A stretch of DNA of 64,000 nt from Ahaetulla prasina (lineage: Eukaryota > Chordata > Lepidosauria > Squamata > Colubridae): positions 19,510,283 through 19,574,282 of the forward strand of contig NC_080542.1 of the NCBI RefSeq assembly GCF_028640845.1, read 5' to 3'. Below the pieces are notes generated by a model. It saw only the letters and a list, made by a program, of their open reading frames with translations, was not told the DNA's origin and did no database searches. Below, piece after piece: positions 11,339 to 21,618 of this stretch; position 1 is the first letter of the stretch, and each line of letters begins with the position of its first letter. A program made the translations under genes and the position numbers.

Positions 11339-11559
11339 CCAGGGCTTGGGGCTTGAGGCATGCCAGGCCGTTCCTCTTCATTATCAGACTCTGAATCTGA
11401 TAGCAGGCCCGGCAGGAGATGGGAGGGGGCCCGGCTGAGGAGAAGAGGGAGGACAAGGCAAAACAGGTATTCTCCATACCTGGTGCACATGCCTGTCTTT
11501 TTGTCTGAAGGTGGGCACAAGAGATCCAGAGCCATCCACCCTGGCAGAAGAGGGAAGAT

Positions 11560-11560
11560 C

Positions 11561-11622
<62 letters not shown>

Positions 11623-11645
11623 ACTCTCACTCTCGCTCTCGCTCA
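11560..11645. repeat. (CT)n microsatellite with CACTCT/CGCTCT variants
   Basis: An almost pure TC run from 11560 to 11617 followed by TCACTC/TCGCTC variants to 11645. Open frames across it are low-complexity artefacts. Confidence 0.95.
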
Positions 11646-11861
11646 CTCGGCATCATGGGTACCAAGAGTTCAGGAGAGGCCGAGGAGTCTAAATATTAAG
11701 CGGGAGGAGTGTGGGAGCGTTACAGTATTTAGTCACCGGGAGGCAAAATCACAAAACTGTTTCTCACTTATTTTGGCCATGTTATGTGGAAGAATTCACT
11801 GGAGAAAGCAATTATGTTAGTGGTAAAAGGAAACCAGGCCACCAAAGAACCCAATGGCTGG

Positions 11862-13551
11862 GCTTCTGGGTGGCGCCACCCTTCTCGCTGGGTGCTAATT
11901 TATGGCACTCCGCATTGAATATGGTAAAAGCCGGATTTAACAACTGATCCCGGCTTCATTTCTCTCTCTGGTTGAAAGAGAGAGACAGAGCAAGGGGGAG
12001 GAATTGGGTAGATTCCCCTAGGGGCTTTGTTTTTGTAATACAAAGTCCTGAACGGTCGAATCCCCTTATTTACCCCTCCCCCAACCTCCAGTATTCTCTG
12101 CGCTCCTGAAAAAGCAGGAAAAGAGGAAGGTGTCCACTTCTGCTAGCAATTGATTTCTTTTTGTGGATACAAAAAGCAGGCGGAACGAGTGTGAGGAACA
12201 ATTATTGGTTTGCAAGTATTTTTGATTTTCTGACTTCTACCCCTTTTTTTTTTTTTTTTAAAGAGGAATTTCCGCCCCCCCTTCAGTTTCGTTTTAGAGA
12301 AACTGAAAGCAGAGCGATACATCAAAGGGAGCTTTGCTGTTGAATCGAAACTGAATGGAGATTTTATCTTATTGTGTTTGACTGTGGACTGTTGGATTAT
12401 ATTACGCTGTTTAAGTACTTTACAAGGGGATTCTCAGCAGGAATTTTGTTATGGAGGTTCTTTCAGAAGAATGGATTCGTGACTTTATACAGGACTACAC
12501 AGAAAGTATGTATTTAATTATTCAAAAATACGAATTGATAAAAAATGGGGACGTTTTGGATGAGAGTTTGGAGCAAATTAACCAGTGCAATTATTCGGAA
12601 AATGGAATGGAGGACATACAAATAAAAGTGGATAAATATGAAGATTTGATCGTGAAGAAACAAGGTGATCTAAAGAAGTTTTCTTTAAATAGTTTGGATG
12701 AGCTGCCTGAATTTGTGCTACAGGAGATTGTCCTCAAATGGAAAAGACTCACAAGCTTAATGTTTCCCAAGAGTTCTCTTTTGGACTGATGGAATATACG
12801 GCAGTAATTTTTGGATTTCTGGACATAAGGAATTACTAGGAAATATTGTGATTGACTTTTAAAAGGAGCAACGAAGGAAAGACAGAGATTAATGCACCAA
12901 AAAATGGCAAGAGACAAAAGTATTATTTTGAAACAAGGTTTTTAAAATATTAATAGACAAAATATTAGTGTCCCGAAAGACAATTTGTGATTATAAGAGA
13001 CTAGATATTTGGATATACTGGATTTTGATGAGGAAGGACTAAAGTTGAATAGATATTGTAATTAATTAAATAATATTGTAATTTTCTCTATTGAAATTTT
13101 ATAAATTTTATAATCTGTTGTATTGAATTTTAAATAGAATATTCTTGAAAGATCTTATGTAAGAAAGACTTGGGGAAATTATATGGTTATATGGTTATAG
13201 AAGCTATAAGAGAGATATTCTCTGAACTAGGTTGGATTTTTATGCTTTAGCTGGTTTTAAATATTTTAGGATTAATTTGTTCTACTGATTTATATATTTT
13301 ATTACTGTTTATTGTTAATTTTTTGAAGGATTTGGTTATGTAAGGAGGAAGTCAGAGCTAGAGAGGGAGAATTGGTATAATAGTTTTGGGAAAAAATTTT
13401 TTTAGCATATGTTTGTTTTATTTTTAACTATACCTTGTGTTTGTTCCGGGAAGCCAGGGGGGGAAGGGGGAGGGGGTTTGTGAAGGGAGAGGGGTTGGGG
13501 GGAAAGGGGAAAAAAAATTTTTTTTGTAAAACTTTTTGAATAAAAAAAAAA
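11862..13551 (+). mobile_element. L1-like retroposon insertion, 1.69 kb, with 18-bp target duplication
   Basis: The flanks AAAGAACCCAATGGCTGG occur at 11844-11861 and 13552-13569. The insert ends in AATAAAAAAAAAAAA preceded by a G-rich polypurine tract (13450-13510), a layout typical of L1 3' ends. A long perfect duplication plus poly(A) shows target-primed reverse transcription. No ORF2 is present, so it is internally deleted or non-autonomous. Confidence 0.85.
12451..12789 (+). CDS. Small ORF (112 aa) inside the L1-like insertion, function not recognised
   Basis: Starts MEVLSEEWIRDFIQDYTESM and is rich in Glu, Asp, Lys and Ile with helix-forming composition. It could be the N-terminal remnant of an ORF1-type protein, but I do not recognise a domain. 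It begins about 590 bp into the inserted element, after a leader, where ORF1 would be expected. Stop at 12787-12789. Whether it is translated is unknown. Confidence 0.3.
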   Translation: MEVLSEEWIRDFIQDYTESMYLIIQKYELIKNGDVLDESLEQINQCNYSENGMEDIQIKVDKYEDLIVKKQGDLKKFSLNSLDELPEFVLQEIVLKWKRLTSLMFPKSSLLD

Positions 13552-13690
13552 AAAGAACCCAATGGCTGGACACCATCAAAACTGACACTCGCCAGAACAT
13601 TGAAAAACTCAAAGATGTAATGCAAGATCGGAAGATGTGGAGAGACCTGGCCCATACAATTGCCAAGAGTCAGAGACGTTTGAATGTATA

Positions 13691-14122
13691 AGCCCACCAA
13701 TATCATCATTTCATTAGGGAATGTGCACTCTTATTAAGGCTCAGAAGCCATGTCTAATTTTTTTTTCTTTAAGATTTGCTAGCCTTCTTACTCTTCTTCG
13801 CTATTCACAAGCCTTGAAAATAGCCTAGATTGGCAGAGAAGTGAAATAGGTATCCTTTCCAATGATAGCTTTTGTATTTTCAGAAAGCTTAGAGAGGCCC
13901 TGGCATGGGAGGAAGAAAGTTCTTTATATGGGATGATGGAAGGATGGAATTGGGTGAATGGGGAGTATTGTAAAGGAGGGGCTAATTGTAATGTATATAA
14001 CTTATGCTGGAAGGAAGGAGGTCGTTGCAAGCTGCCCCACTTAACAACTTGCTCTTTGGAGAAGAATAAAGAACTTAATTTCATGCAGCTGGCAGGTGTG
14101 TATTTCATCCCAACTCAGAAAA
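13691..14122. other. Non-coding, nothing recognised
   Basis: I see no gene or identifiable repeat between the two L1-like insertions. Confidence 0.5.
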
Positions 14123-15524
14123 GACTTGTTAAGACTTCCGGTTGATATCGTGGAGAGATTGGAGACGAGGAACGGGTTTCCGCATGCCTGTGCTGAGTTC
14201 TCCCTGTTGATGGGCTCCAAAAGGAGCCAAGACCACCCTGTAGGGGCGTTGAAGCAAAGAGGGGTGCCCTGTGAGGTCACAGAGAGTCATAGCTCTCCTG
14301 TCTGACCTGGGATTCTTTTTCCCTCTCAGCCATGGCAAGGAAAAGAGGCAGCCCATAGATAGCTGACACAAAGCTGGGACAACCGAGGAACAACTAACAT
14401 TGGTGTTGGAGCGAAGTAGGTGAACAGTGACAGGAATTGGGGGACAGGATTCTTTTTCACATAAAACCTAACCCCAAGGAATAATTTAGAACTACTTGCT
14501 CAGAATTATCTGTTAAAGCAGAGATTAAGCAATCTGAGAAAAATACAAAATCGGAAGGAAAAGATTTAAAGAGAGAAAAACAATAAATCTTTAAAAATAC
14601 AGAAAATTGGACTTAAACTGGGAAGATGTGGTAATGGGAAGGCATTTTAAAATGTTGGAATTATTGCCTTAAAAAACTTATCCTGCTTCTAAAATTGAAT
14701 TACAATTAAATTACGATCAAAATAATTAAAATTAGACTGACTAGTGGCAACACTGAAATTTAAGTTGCGATTGCCACCTGCTGACAAAAGGAAAATATGC
14801 AAGTCTGGAAATACTGATATGAAGGATTATGAAAATATTTACTGGGTTATATCTAATTAACCCACGACTACTGGAGACTTAAATATGAGAACAAGGAAGT
14901 TATTTAATTAAAGTGACCCCTGAATGTTATGTTAGAAGATTGAATCTATAAAGGAGACATAAAGAGGCTTTTGATAACTTCTAGAACTATTTAAATGGAA
15001 CTGATTGATTTCCTATGGGATACTAAGAACTGTGATTAGTGTACTTCCTGAAGGGCAATTTTAGGTCGGAATAAATGGTTCTTGTACTACTGGACAAAAG
15101 TGGGATTTTTAAAAAATAAAATAAGATGCTTCATAAGGAAGAAATGAGTGGAACTTTGAAGGAGATGGTGTTAATTTTCCAAAACACAAAGGACATCATG
15201 GAGAAAGAGTTTAAGGAGATTTTGGAAAAAAAAGAAAAATACTACATGAGGGATGATGAGTAAAGATATAGACGCTCAGAAAAGGGAGGAGCTAACATAA
15301 GGAATGGAGGAAAAGATAGAACCGAAGAACCAACAAAGACAAGGAGGAGATAATAATAAAAATAACAGTGATTGACGAATTAAACCAGGGGGAAAATATT
15401 TTAAGAGAATTGAAAAAAGAATTGGAGATACAGGAAGATACTGTTGAATGGGAGATAGGAGTTTGGGCAGATACCTTGGAAGTTAGACAGTGGAAGAGGG
15501 TAGAGATGGGAGAAATACTTCGAT

Positions 15525-16039
15525 CAGGGTAGTCAACCTTTTTATACCTACTGCCCACTTTTGTATCTCTGTTAGTAGTAAAAATTTCTAACCGCCCACC
15601 GGTTCCACAGTAATGTGCCTGGTATCGTCGTCTGCGCATGCGTCTTGCGCATTGTAGACTGGGTTTGTGGGGGGTGCCGGCTATCAGCTCTGCTTGTCTG
15701 TTACAGCTGGGTGGTGTGGGGGGAGAGGAGTGAGCTATTCAGGACAAGGCTCTTTTGTTTGCAGTCGCACTATAGGGCCCTTTAGTTTCACTTACATAAC
15801 ATGAACTAAATTTATGCGCGGGCAATATAAATAGCATATTTTCAGAAATTTAAATTATCATGGGGAATTTTATGAAAACCTAATGAAAATGTTTTTAAAT
15901 AATGCTATGAAATTTTTTTAAAAAATCAATTAAATTAAAAAAAAGGAAACTGCTTCAGTATTGGACAAAACCCCTACTGCCCACCATGAAAGCTGGAACG
16001 CTCACTAATGGGCAGTAGGGACCAGGTTGACTACCACTG
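15525..16039. mobile_element. hAT-like element nested in the L1-like copy
   Basis: Left end CAGGGTAGTCAACCTTTTTA, right end CAGGTTGACTACCACTG, an imperfect inverted repeat. Flanks ACTTCGAT (15517-15524) and ACTTAGAC (16040-16047) share 5 of 8 bases, as expected for a worn 8-bp duplication. No transposase frame is seen. Confidence 0.65.
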
Positions 16040-16189
16040 ACTTAGACTGAATAGCTAAGTATAGATGCAGACGGAGATAAAGATCCAAGAGAGGAATATG
16101 GGAGGCAAGTCAAAAAAAGCATAGCAACTCAAATACTGAAGATTTGCTTTCGCTCACTCTCTCTCTTTTCCTTTTTTTTTTTTTTTTGG

Positions 16190-16560
16190 AATGGTGGTAT
16201 GATTAGAAGTTAGGCAGAAATAAGAGAAGGGGGAAATATTTGTATATACATACCTTTATATAATGGAATAAAAGTAACAATAAAATGGGAAAACTAGAAA
16301 TTGAACGATGGTATTATTAAGTATATTTTAATAATATTGTGATTGGCATTGGAATAATATATTGAAACATTGAGCAATTAAAGAATGAAAGAACATACTT
16401 TAATATAAACATGTATATTACTATCAGAATTGTATAGATTTGATTATTGTAAAGAATATGATTAGAATAATTTTGTATGTCGAAATAATATTGGGATTGG
16501 TATTAGAACTGTGTATTGAAACATTAAAGAATGAAATAATAAATGATCGTGTCTTAATAC
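16190..16560. repeat. Imperfect tandem repeats in the L1-like 3' region
   Basis: Blocks such as GATTAGAAGTTAGGCAGAAA (about 16200) recur at about 19935 as GATTAAAAGTTAGAATAGAG, and 'ttgggattggtattagaact...attgaaacatta' at 16490-16525 repeats 'tgtgattggcattggaataa...attgaaacatt' at 16340-16373. The period is roughly 150 bp. The array is continued at 19920-20200 after the nested element. Confidence 0.6.
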
Positions 16561-16978
16561 AAATACCGTATATACTCGAGTATAAGCCGAGTTTTTCAGC
16601 ACGTTTTTTGTGCTGAAAAACGTCCCCTCGGCTTATACTGAGTTCACGCCTCGGAACCCCCCACAGGAGGGGGTACCGAACGGACTCCCATGGGAGGGAC
16701 GGGGAGCGGGGCCGCCGAGGTCTCGCGGGATTTGTCGCCCCCAGGCCGGCCCCCATTCCCGTGTCTGGTGGGCGGACGGCGCAAACTTGGCGGGCTGTGC
16801 ATTGGCGCGGGGAAGCCCTGGTGGTGCAGTGAGAGGGCTGGGCAGGGCCGCCAGCCTTCTCGGCTGAGGAGGAGGTTTCCCGACGCGAGGCTCGCCGCGA
16901 GAGCCACCCCAAAGGCCAGAAGAAAAGGTCATTCCATCGGAGTAACGGAGCAAAGGCTCCTTCCTCTCCCGCCTTACC

Positions 16979-17342
16979 CATGCTGTGCGAGCCCGGCTGG
17001 GCTGCAACCCCGCTGCCGCCGCTCCTTCCTCAGCCTCCCGGGGCTCGCGCTCTAGCAGCCGCCAAGCTCAGGCCGGACTCGGCAGCTCCCCATCAGCACT
17101 CGCACGGCGCGATTCGGGCAGGAGGAGTCGGGCTCGCTCCGTGGCGGTGCCGCCGCCGCCGCCGCCGCCGCCACCGCCACGGAGCGAGCCCGACTCCTCC
17201 TGCCCGAATCGCGCCGTGCGAGTGCTGATGGGGGGCTGCCGAGTCCGGCCTGGGCTTGGCGGCTGGTAGAGCGCGAGCCCCGGGGGGCTGAGGAAGGAGC
17301 GGCGGCGGCGGGTTGCAGCCCAGCCGGGCTCGCACAGCATGG
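16979..17342. repeat. Near-perfect GC-rich palindrome, arms about 170 bp
   Basis: The sequence from CCCATGCTGTGCGAGCCCGG (16978) to the (GCC)n centre at about 17149-17172 is the reverse complement of the sequence from there to CACAGCATGGG (17342), with few mismatches. CpG density is very high. It can form a long hairpin or cruciform. All open frames across it (Arg/Gly/Pro-rich) are mirror artefacts. Confidence 0.85.
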
Positions 17343-17344
17343 GT

Positions 17345-17720
17345 GGGCAGCTCCCCATCAGCACTCGCACGGCGCGATTCGGGCAGGAGGAGTCGGGCTC
17401 GCTCTGTGGCGGTGGCGCCGCCGCCGCCGCCGCCACCACCGCCACGGAGCCAGCCCGACTCCTCCTGCCCGAATAGCGCCGTGCGAGTGCTGATGGGGAG
17501 CTGCCGAGTCCGGCCTGAGCTTGGCGGCTGCTAGAGCGCGGGCCCCGGGAGGCTGAGGAAGGAGCGGCGGCGGCGGGGTTGCAGCCCAGCCGGGCCCGCA
17601 CAGCATGGGTAAGGCGGGAGAGGAAGGAGCCTTCGCTCCATTACTCCGATGGAATGACCTTTTCTTCTGGCCTTTGGGGTGGCTCTCGCGGCGGCGAGTT
17701 CGCGCGGTCGGGGAAACCCT
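17345..17720. repeat. Second copy of the palindrome with longer right arm
   Basis: Positions 17348-17425 repeat the left arm of the first palindrome, and 17440-17720 repeat the right arm, extending farther. The extension (GGGTAAGGCGGGAGAGGAAG at 17606 onward through GGTGGCTCTCGCGGCG) is the reverse complement of about 16880-16980. The whole 16880-17720 block is therefore an outer inverted repeat with two inner hairpins. Confidence 0.8.
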
Positions 17721-17980
17721 CCCTCCCTCAGCCGAGAAGGACTGCACCGCCAGGGCTTCCCCGCCAATGCATAGCCTGGCGGGAGTTACTGCAGCTCACC
17801 GGCTCCCGCCCCAACTGGTGGTGTTGGGGCAGCCGCTGCCGCTTAGCAAAAGGTCGCCGCCCAAAACTCCTCGCCTTCTCCTGGGAAGGGCTGGATGGCT
17901 AGCCGAAGGGTTGAATAAGCAAGCCAACCTCCTCCCTCCCTCCCTCCTCTCCTCCATAGCGAAAGAGCGTTTTCCCGTTG

Positions 17981-18290
17981 GAAGAGAGAGAGAGAGAGAA
18001 AGGAGGGCCGTTCCTCCTTCTTTCATTCTTTCTTCTCCTCCGTGCTTCAGAAGCTGGGCGTGTGTGCGCGCCTAGTCCCCTTCTGTTCCGTGGCGCTGGA
18101 AGAGAGAGAGAGAGAGAGAAAGGAGGCCGTTCCTCCTTCTTTCATTCTTTCTTCTCCTCCGTGCTTCAGAAGCTGGGCGTGTGTGCGCGCCTAGTCCCCT
18201 TCTGTTCGGGCGGCGCTGGAAGAGAGAGAGAGAGAGAAGGAGGGCCGTTCCTCCTTCTTTCATTCTTTCTTCTCCTCCGTGCTTCACCGT
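17981..18290. repeat. Tandem triplication, unit about 119 bp
   Basis: Units start at about 17981, 18099 and 18219, each beginning GAAGAGAGAGAGAGAG and continuing through GGCCGTTCCTCCTTCTTTCA to the next GGCGCTG. The third unit diverges after CTCCGTGCTTCA into exon-like sequence. Confidence 0.9.
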
Positions 18291-18339
18291 GCTGGGCGAC
18301 CTGGAGCAGCTGCTCTTCAGCCAGATGCTCGGTGAGTCA
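18290..18339 (+). other. Exon-like segment with consensus splice donor, inside the transposon
   Basis: After the third tandem unit the sequence reads GTGCTGGGCGACCTGGAGCA and on to CAGATGCTCG, immediately followed by GTGAGTCAG (about 18331-18339), a strong 5' splice site. One frame gives VLGDLEQLLFSQML. Low-complexity repeat sequence precedes it and GC-rich intron-like sequence follows. It looks like the end of a captured first exon of a host gene, but I do not recognise the protein. Chance remains possible. Confidence 0.35.
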
Positions 18340-18504
18340 GCCCGTCCCTTCCTTCCCGTGGGGTCTGCCTTGCTGGTGAAGGTTATTGGGGCTTTTGAGC
18401 AAGGGAGGAGGAACGCGAGCACCGCCTTTCGCGCTGGCATTCCGGGATTTCCCTTTGTTTAGAGCTGGGAATCCTCCTTCCCCCTTGTGCACTCCTCCCT
18501 CCCT

Positions 18505-18506
18505 CC

Positions 18507-18551
<45 letters not shown>
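18505..18551. repeat. Compound (TC)n(AC)n microsatellite
   Basis: A CT run (about 18507-18528) passes directly into a CA run (about 18529-18549). Confidence 0.95.
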
Positions 18552-19084
18552 CTTCTAAAGTCGATTGGCACAATGCTAAGCAAACACAGCAGTGGGTCAA
18601 GGGTGAAGGCTAGGAACCTGGCAGGTGAAAGGTTGAGCGACATGAAAGGCAAAGACCACAATTGTTTTAAGAAAGAAGCTTTAGCAGGGAGGGGGGGATG
18701 GGAGGGTGTTTTAAGTTTTGGCAAACAGCCAGGCCAACTGTATTGGAGAAGGTCACACAACTGGCCTTAACATTTTAGCTGCTGTCTTTTTCCTCACACT
18801 TGGGTTTAATGATATTAGAGATCCTTATTGCCCTGCCAAAAAAAAAGAGCCACCCCAACGTCTATGAAAATTAACCTTCTCTGCCAAGAGACACTGTGCA
18901 GGGTATTTTCACTATTGGTGTGCATACAGGCTTAGATTTGTGCTGGGTTCTTAGTGCTTAGAGCACTGACCTTCAGAGGCACCCTGGTCCCTTGGAAGCT
19001 AAAGGAGGACTCATTTTCATGCTTGCAGTTGTATTGTCAATTTCTGTGAGACAATGTTGTTGAAGTAACTCACTCACTCATTCA

Positions 19085-19160
19085 TTCATTCATTCATTCC
19101 TTGTGTGTCCAATCACACTTAGCCAATAAAAATTCTATTCTATTCTATTCTATTCATTCA
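19085..19160 (+). mobile_element. Snake-type LINE 3' end with ATTCT pentanucleotide tail
   Basis: CCTTGTGTGTCCAATCACAC, then AATAAAAATTCT and (ATTCT)n, is the same 3' end found at 25095-25455 and 33088-33225. Flanking (ATTC)n tracts have grown on both sides. Confidence 0.7.
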
Positions 19161-19164
19161 TTCA

Positions 19165-19595
19165 TTCATTTTATTTTGTCAAATACATATTAAATAATTA
19201 TATAAATATAAGCATGAATTGAATACATAAAAGGAATACAACTAAAGGAACATTAGGACAGGGACGGTAGGCACGCTGGTGCTCTTATGCACGCCTTACA
19301 GACCTCTTAGGAATGGGGTGAGGTCAATACTAGATAGTCTTTGGTTAAGGCTTTGGGGATTTTGGGAAGAGACCAGAGTCAGGTAGCACATTCCAGGCAT
19401 TAACAACTCTGTTACTGAAGTCACATTTTCTGCAATCTAGATTGGAGAGGTTCACTTTTAAGTTTGAATCTATTGTGTTCTCGTGTATTGTTGTGGTTGA
19501 AGCTGAAGTAGTCATTGATAGGAAGTACATTGTAGCAGATAATTTTATGAGCTATGCTCAGGTCATACCAAAGGCGGCGTAGTTCTAAATTTTCT
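19165..19595 (-). mobile_element. LINE ORF2 C-terminal fragment, minus strand
   Basis: On the minus strand the frames at 19345-19627 encode a LINE endpiece (LELRRLWYDLSIAHKI, then CDFSNRVVNAWNVLPDS) typical of the C-terminus of CR1/L2/Jockey-group reverse transcriptase ORFs. The 3' end lies at about 19165. A second scrap of its 3' end is at 20600-20740. Confidence 0.6.
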
Positions 19596-20314
19596 AAAGC
19601 TGGGAATCCTCCTTCCCCCTTTTGCACTTTTATTGTTTTTCGTTCAAATAAATATTCATGTTATTTTACTTGGCTCTATCTTTATTTTTTACATTGACCA
19701 GTAGCTGCCTCATTTCCCACCCTCGGCTTATACTCGAGTCAATAGTTTTTCCCAGTTTTTGTGGTAAAATTAGGTGCCTCGGCTTATATTCGGATCGGCT
19801 TATACTCGAGTATATACGGTAGATATAAAGAGTAAAATATGGGAACTAAGTTAAAAATGAACAGGATTCAAAGCACCAAAGTGGGTGAGAGATGTTGGAT
19901 AGAAAGAAAACGTCTTTTAATAAAAGGGTGACATGATTAAAAGTTAGAATAGAGATAGAAATAAGAGAAAGGGGGAATATTAGTGTATACATTTTTACAT
20001 AATAAAATAAAAGCAATAACAAGAGGGAAGCTTAGAAATTGAATGGCGGTATTATTATGTATGATCAAATAATATGGCGAATGTTATTTGAGCAATATAT
20101 TAAAACATGGAATAATTAAATGATAGACTACAACTTAATATAAATGTGCATTATTATTAGAAATATAAAAGTTGATTGAATGTAATAACCATGATTATTT
20201 TTACTACTTTTATTTGTATTAGAATGTATGACACTCAGGTTCCACACTGTTCATGCATTGATATCTATATATAAAATAAAATAAAAAGCTTGAAGAAAAA
20301 AAGGACTTGTTAAG

Positions 20315-20599
20315 GAATAAAAATATTCTAGCAGGAGGCTGCAAGGCCCGAGGCCCCTTCTATTATTGCAAAAGTTTTCTTGGGAGAGAAAGTGGACAGC
20401 GACGGTGGATTGAAGGATGAGAAAAAAGAAGCTGTATCTGAGGAACAAGATGCTGGTGGTGGAAGAGAAAGGAGGCCGATCGACTCTGCTTGTATCGTGC
20501 TGGCGTCATCTCTGCCCAGCAATGCATTTTGCAGTCATAAACTGTGCATGCCCTTAAAAGCAACCCAAAATACTGCAACCTGCGAATGCCCCAAAAATT
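20315..20599. other. Non-coding, nothing recognised
   Basis: A moderately GC-rich stretch with a short open frame (EKVDSDGGLKDEKKEAVSEE) of no recognisable family. It could be a remnant of processed sequence. Confidence 0.4.
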
Positions 20600-20740
20600 T
20601 TTTTTTATTTTTTTTATTTTTGTCACAGCATTATATACAAGCACATATAATGAAAGAAAACAATAGGACAGGAACAGTAGGCACTTTTGTGCACTTATGC
20701 ACATTTCCTGCTATCTCCCAAATTAGCCCAATGGGGTGAG
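20600..20740 (-). mobile_element. LINE 3'-end scrap
   Basis: TAGGACAGGAACAGTAGGCA and CTTATGCAC match the 3' region of the minus-strand LINE at 19165-19595 (AGGACAGGGACGGTAGGCAC). Confidence 0.5.
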
Positions 20741-21448
20741 AAAACCACCCAACATGGGTGTGTGTGATGACAGAGCCAGTGAGTGATCCTGTCCATGCTT
20801 CAAGCATTTCATTGAAAAGTCTCTTTTCCTGGCCTGTTGGCCTCATTTCCAGTGTTACCATGGCAATGCTCCAGGCCATTCATAAATTCACAGGGTGCGG
20901 CTCAAAACTGGCTTGAGCTGGTTTTAGGAATAGAGACAGGGAAAGCCTTATTCCTGGGAGAAACCATTCCCATGAAATGGGGAAGGAAGCCTGCAAGTCC
21001 CTAATTCTGAAATTTTGGCAAACCAAAGAGAATTGGAGAATTGCTAGTGCTGTAGAAAATTGTATCTACTCATTTTTGCCCAAAGTTAATTGCAATATAT
21101 TAGATTATTAAGCAGCCACACATTAACATTGATGCAATGAAAATAGGCAGGCTTTCTTTAGCTAAATCAATTCTTCAAGGTATCCAGGCAGACTATCTAC
21201 CCAATAGATGAAAAAAAGTTTCTTTAGCAGCGTTTCTCCCTTTTGCATCAAACAGTCCAAGTTAGCATGCTTTTGTGATGTTATGAAAACTGCCAGTCAA
21301 TGGGAGAATTTGAACAAAAGGCAGGATACGGATGAAAAATCCATCAAATGAGGGCAGCTTTCTATTAGATTATTTTACAGCAGAACTAACACTTGTGCAA
21401 ATGCATGCATTTCTGTTCATGGGTTCAAATCTAACAAAAAAAATATCA
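20741..21448. other. Non-coding, nothing recognised
   Basis: No gene, RNA or identifiable repeat is seen. Confidence 0.5.
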
Positions 21449-21618
21449 GAATCAGAACTGAGCTGGAAAGGACCTTGGAGGTCTTCTAGTCTAGCCCCCT
21501 GCTCAGACAGGAGACCCTATATCATTTCAAACAACTGGCTATCCAGTCTCTTGTTAAAAGACTCCACTGATGATACACCCACAACTTCTGAAGGCAAATT
21601 GTTCCACCGGTTAACTGT

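Larger units (their letters stand above)
5531..11465 (-). mobile_element. Older gypsy solo LTR, split by the younger gypsy element
   Basis: Positions 5531-5969 begin TGTCGTGTCC and match the LTR at 5970-6488 along most of its length (shared TCCTTTATATAG, CATGGGGTGTGGCTCCATGA), with much divergence. The match resumes after the inserted element at 11344 and runs to about 11465 (ending GGCAAAACA). Only LTR sequence is present on both sides, so it was a solo LTR before being hit. Its own target duplication is unclear (GGTGA left, GGTAT right). The right boundary is approximate. Confidence 0.65.
11735..13690 (+). mobile_element. RTE-like LINE ORF2 C-terminus, split by an L1-like insertion
   Basis: Positions about 11735-11861 and 13570-13690 join across the insertion into a decayed RTE-type C-terminal stretch (QDRKMWRDLAHTIAKSQ at 13625-13675), a relative of the BovB fragment at 915-1170. 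The split is exactly at an 18-bp target duplication, so the RTE copy is the older one. Confidence 0.6.
16566..19819. mobile_element. TA-flanked terminal-inverted-repeat element (Tc1/mariner-type ends) with GC-rich cargo
   Basis: Both ends read CCGTATATACTCGAGTATAA inward, followed by GCCGA, and both are flanked by TA (16564-16565 and 19820-19821), the Tc1/mariner-type target duplication. Inside are GC-rich palindromes (16880-17720), a triple tandem repeat (17981-18290), an exon-like piece with a consensus donor, microsatellites and a minus-strand LINE fragment. No transposase is recognised. It is unusually long for a miniature element. Confidence 0.75.
14134..20303 (+). mobile_element. L1-like LINE, decayed, carrying two nested DNA transposons
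   Basis: The flanks GACTTGTTAAG at 14123-14133 and 20304-20314 are an 11-bp target duplication; the insert starts ACTTCCGGTTG and ends in an A-rich tail (ATAAAATAAAATAAAAAGC...GAAAAAAAG). A decayed ORF1-like stretch lies at 15120-15520 (plus translation EMSGTLKEMVLIFQNTKDIM). It is interrupted by a hAT-like element at 15525-16039 and a TA-flanked element at 16566-19819; without these about 2.4 kb remains. ORF2 is not recognised. Confidence 0.7.

Noticed and set aside
17068..17767. Several Arg/Pro/Gly-rich open frames on both strands
   Set aside because: They are mirror translations of the GC-rich palindrome and share the same segments in both directions.
17978..18379. 133-aa frame with repeated LLLSFFLLLRAS
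   Set aside because: It translates the 119-bp tandem repeat and GA tracts; no signal or domain is supported beyond low complexity.
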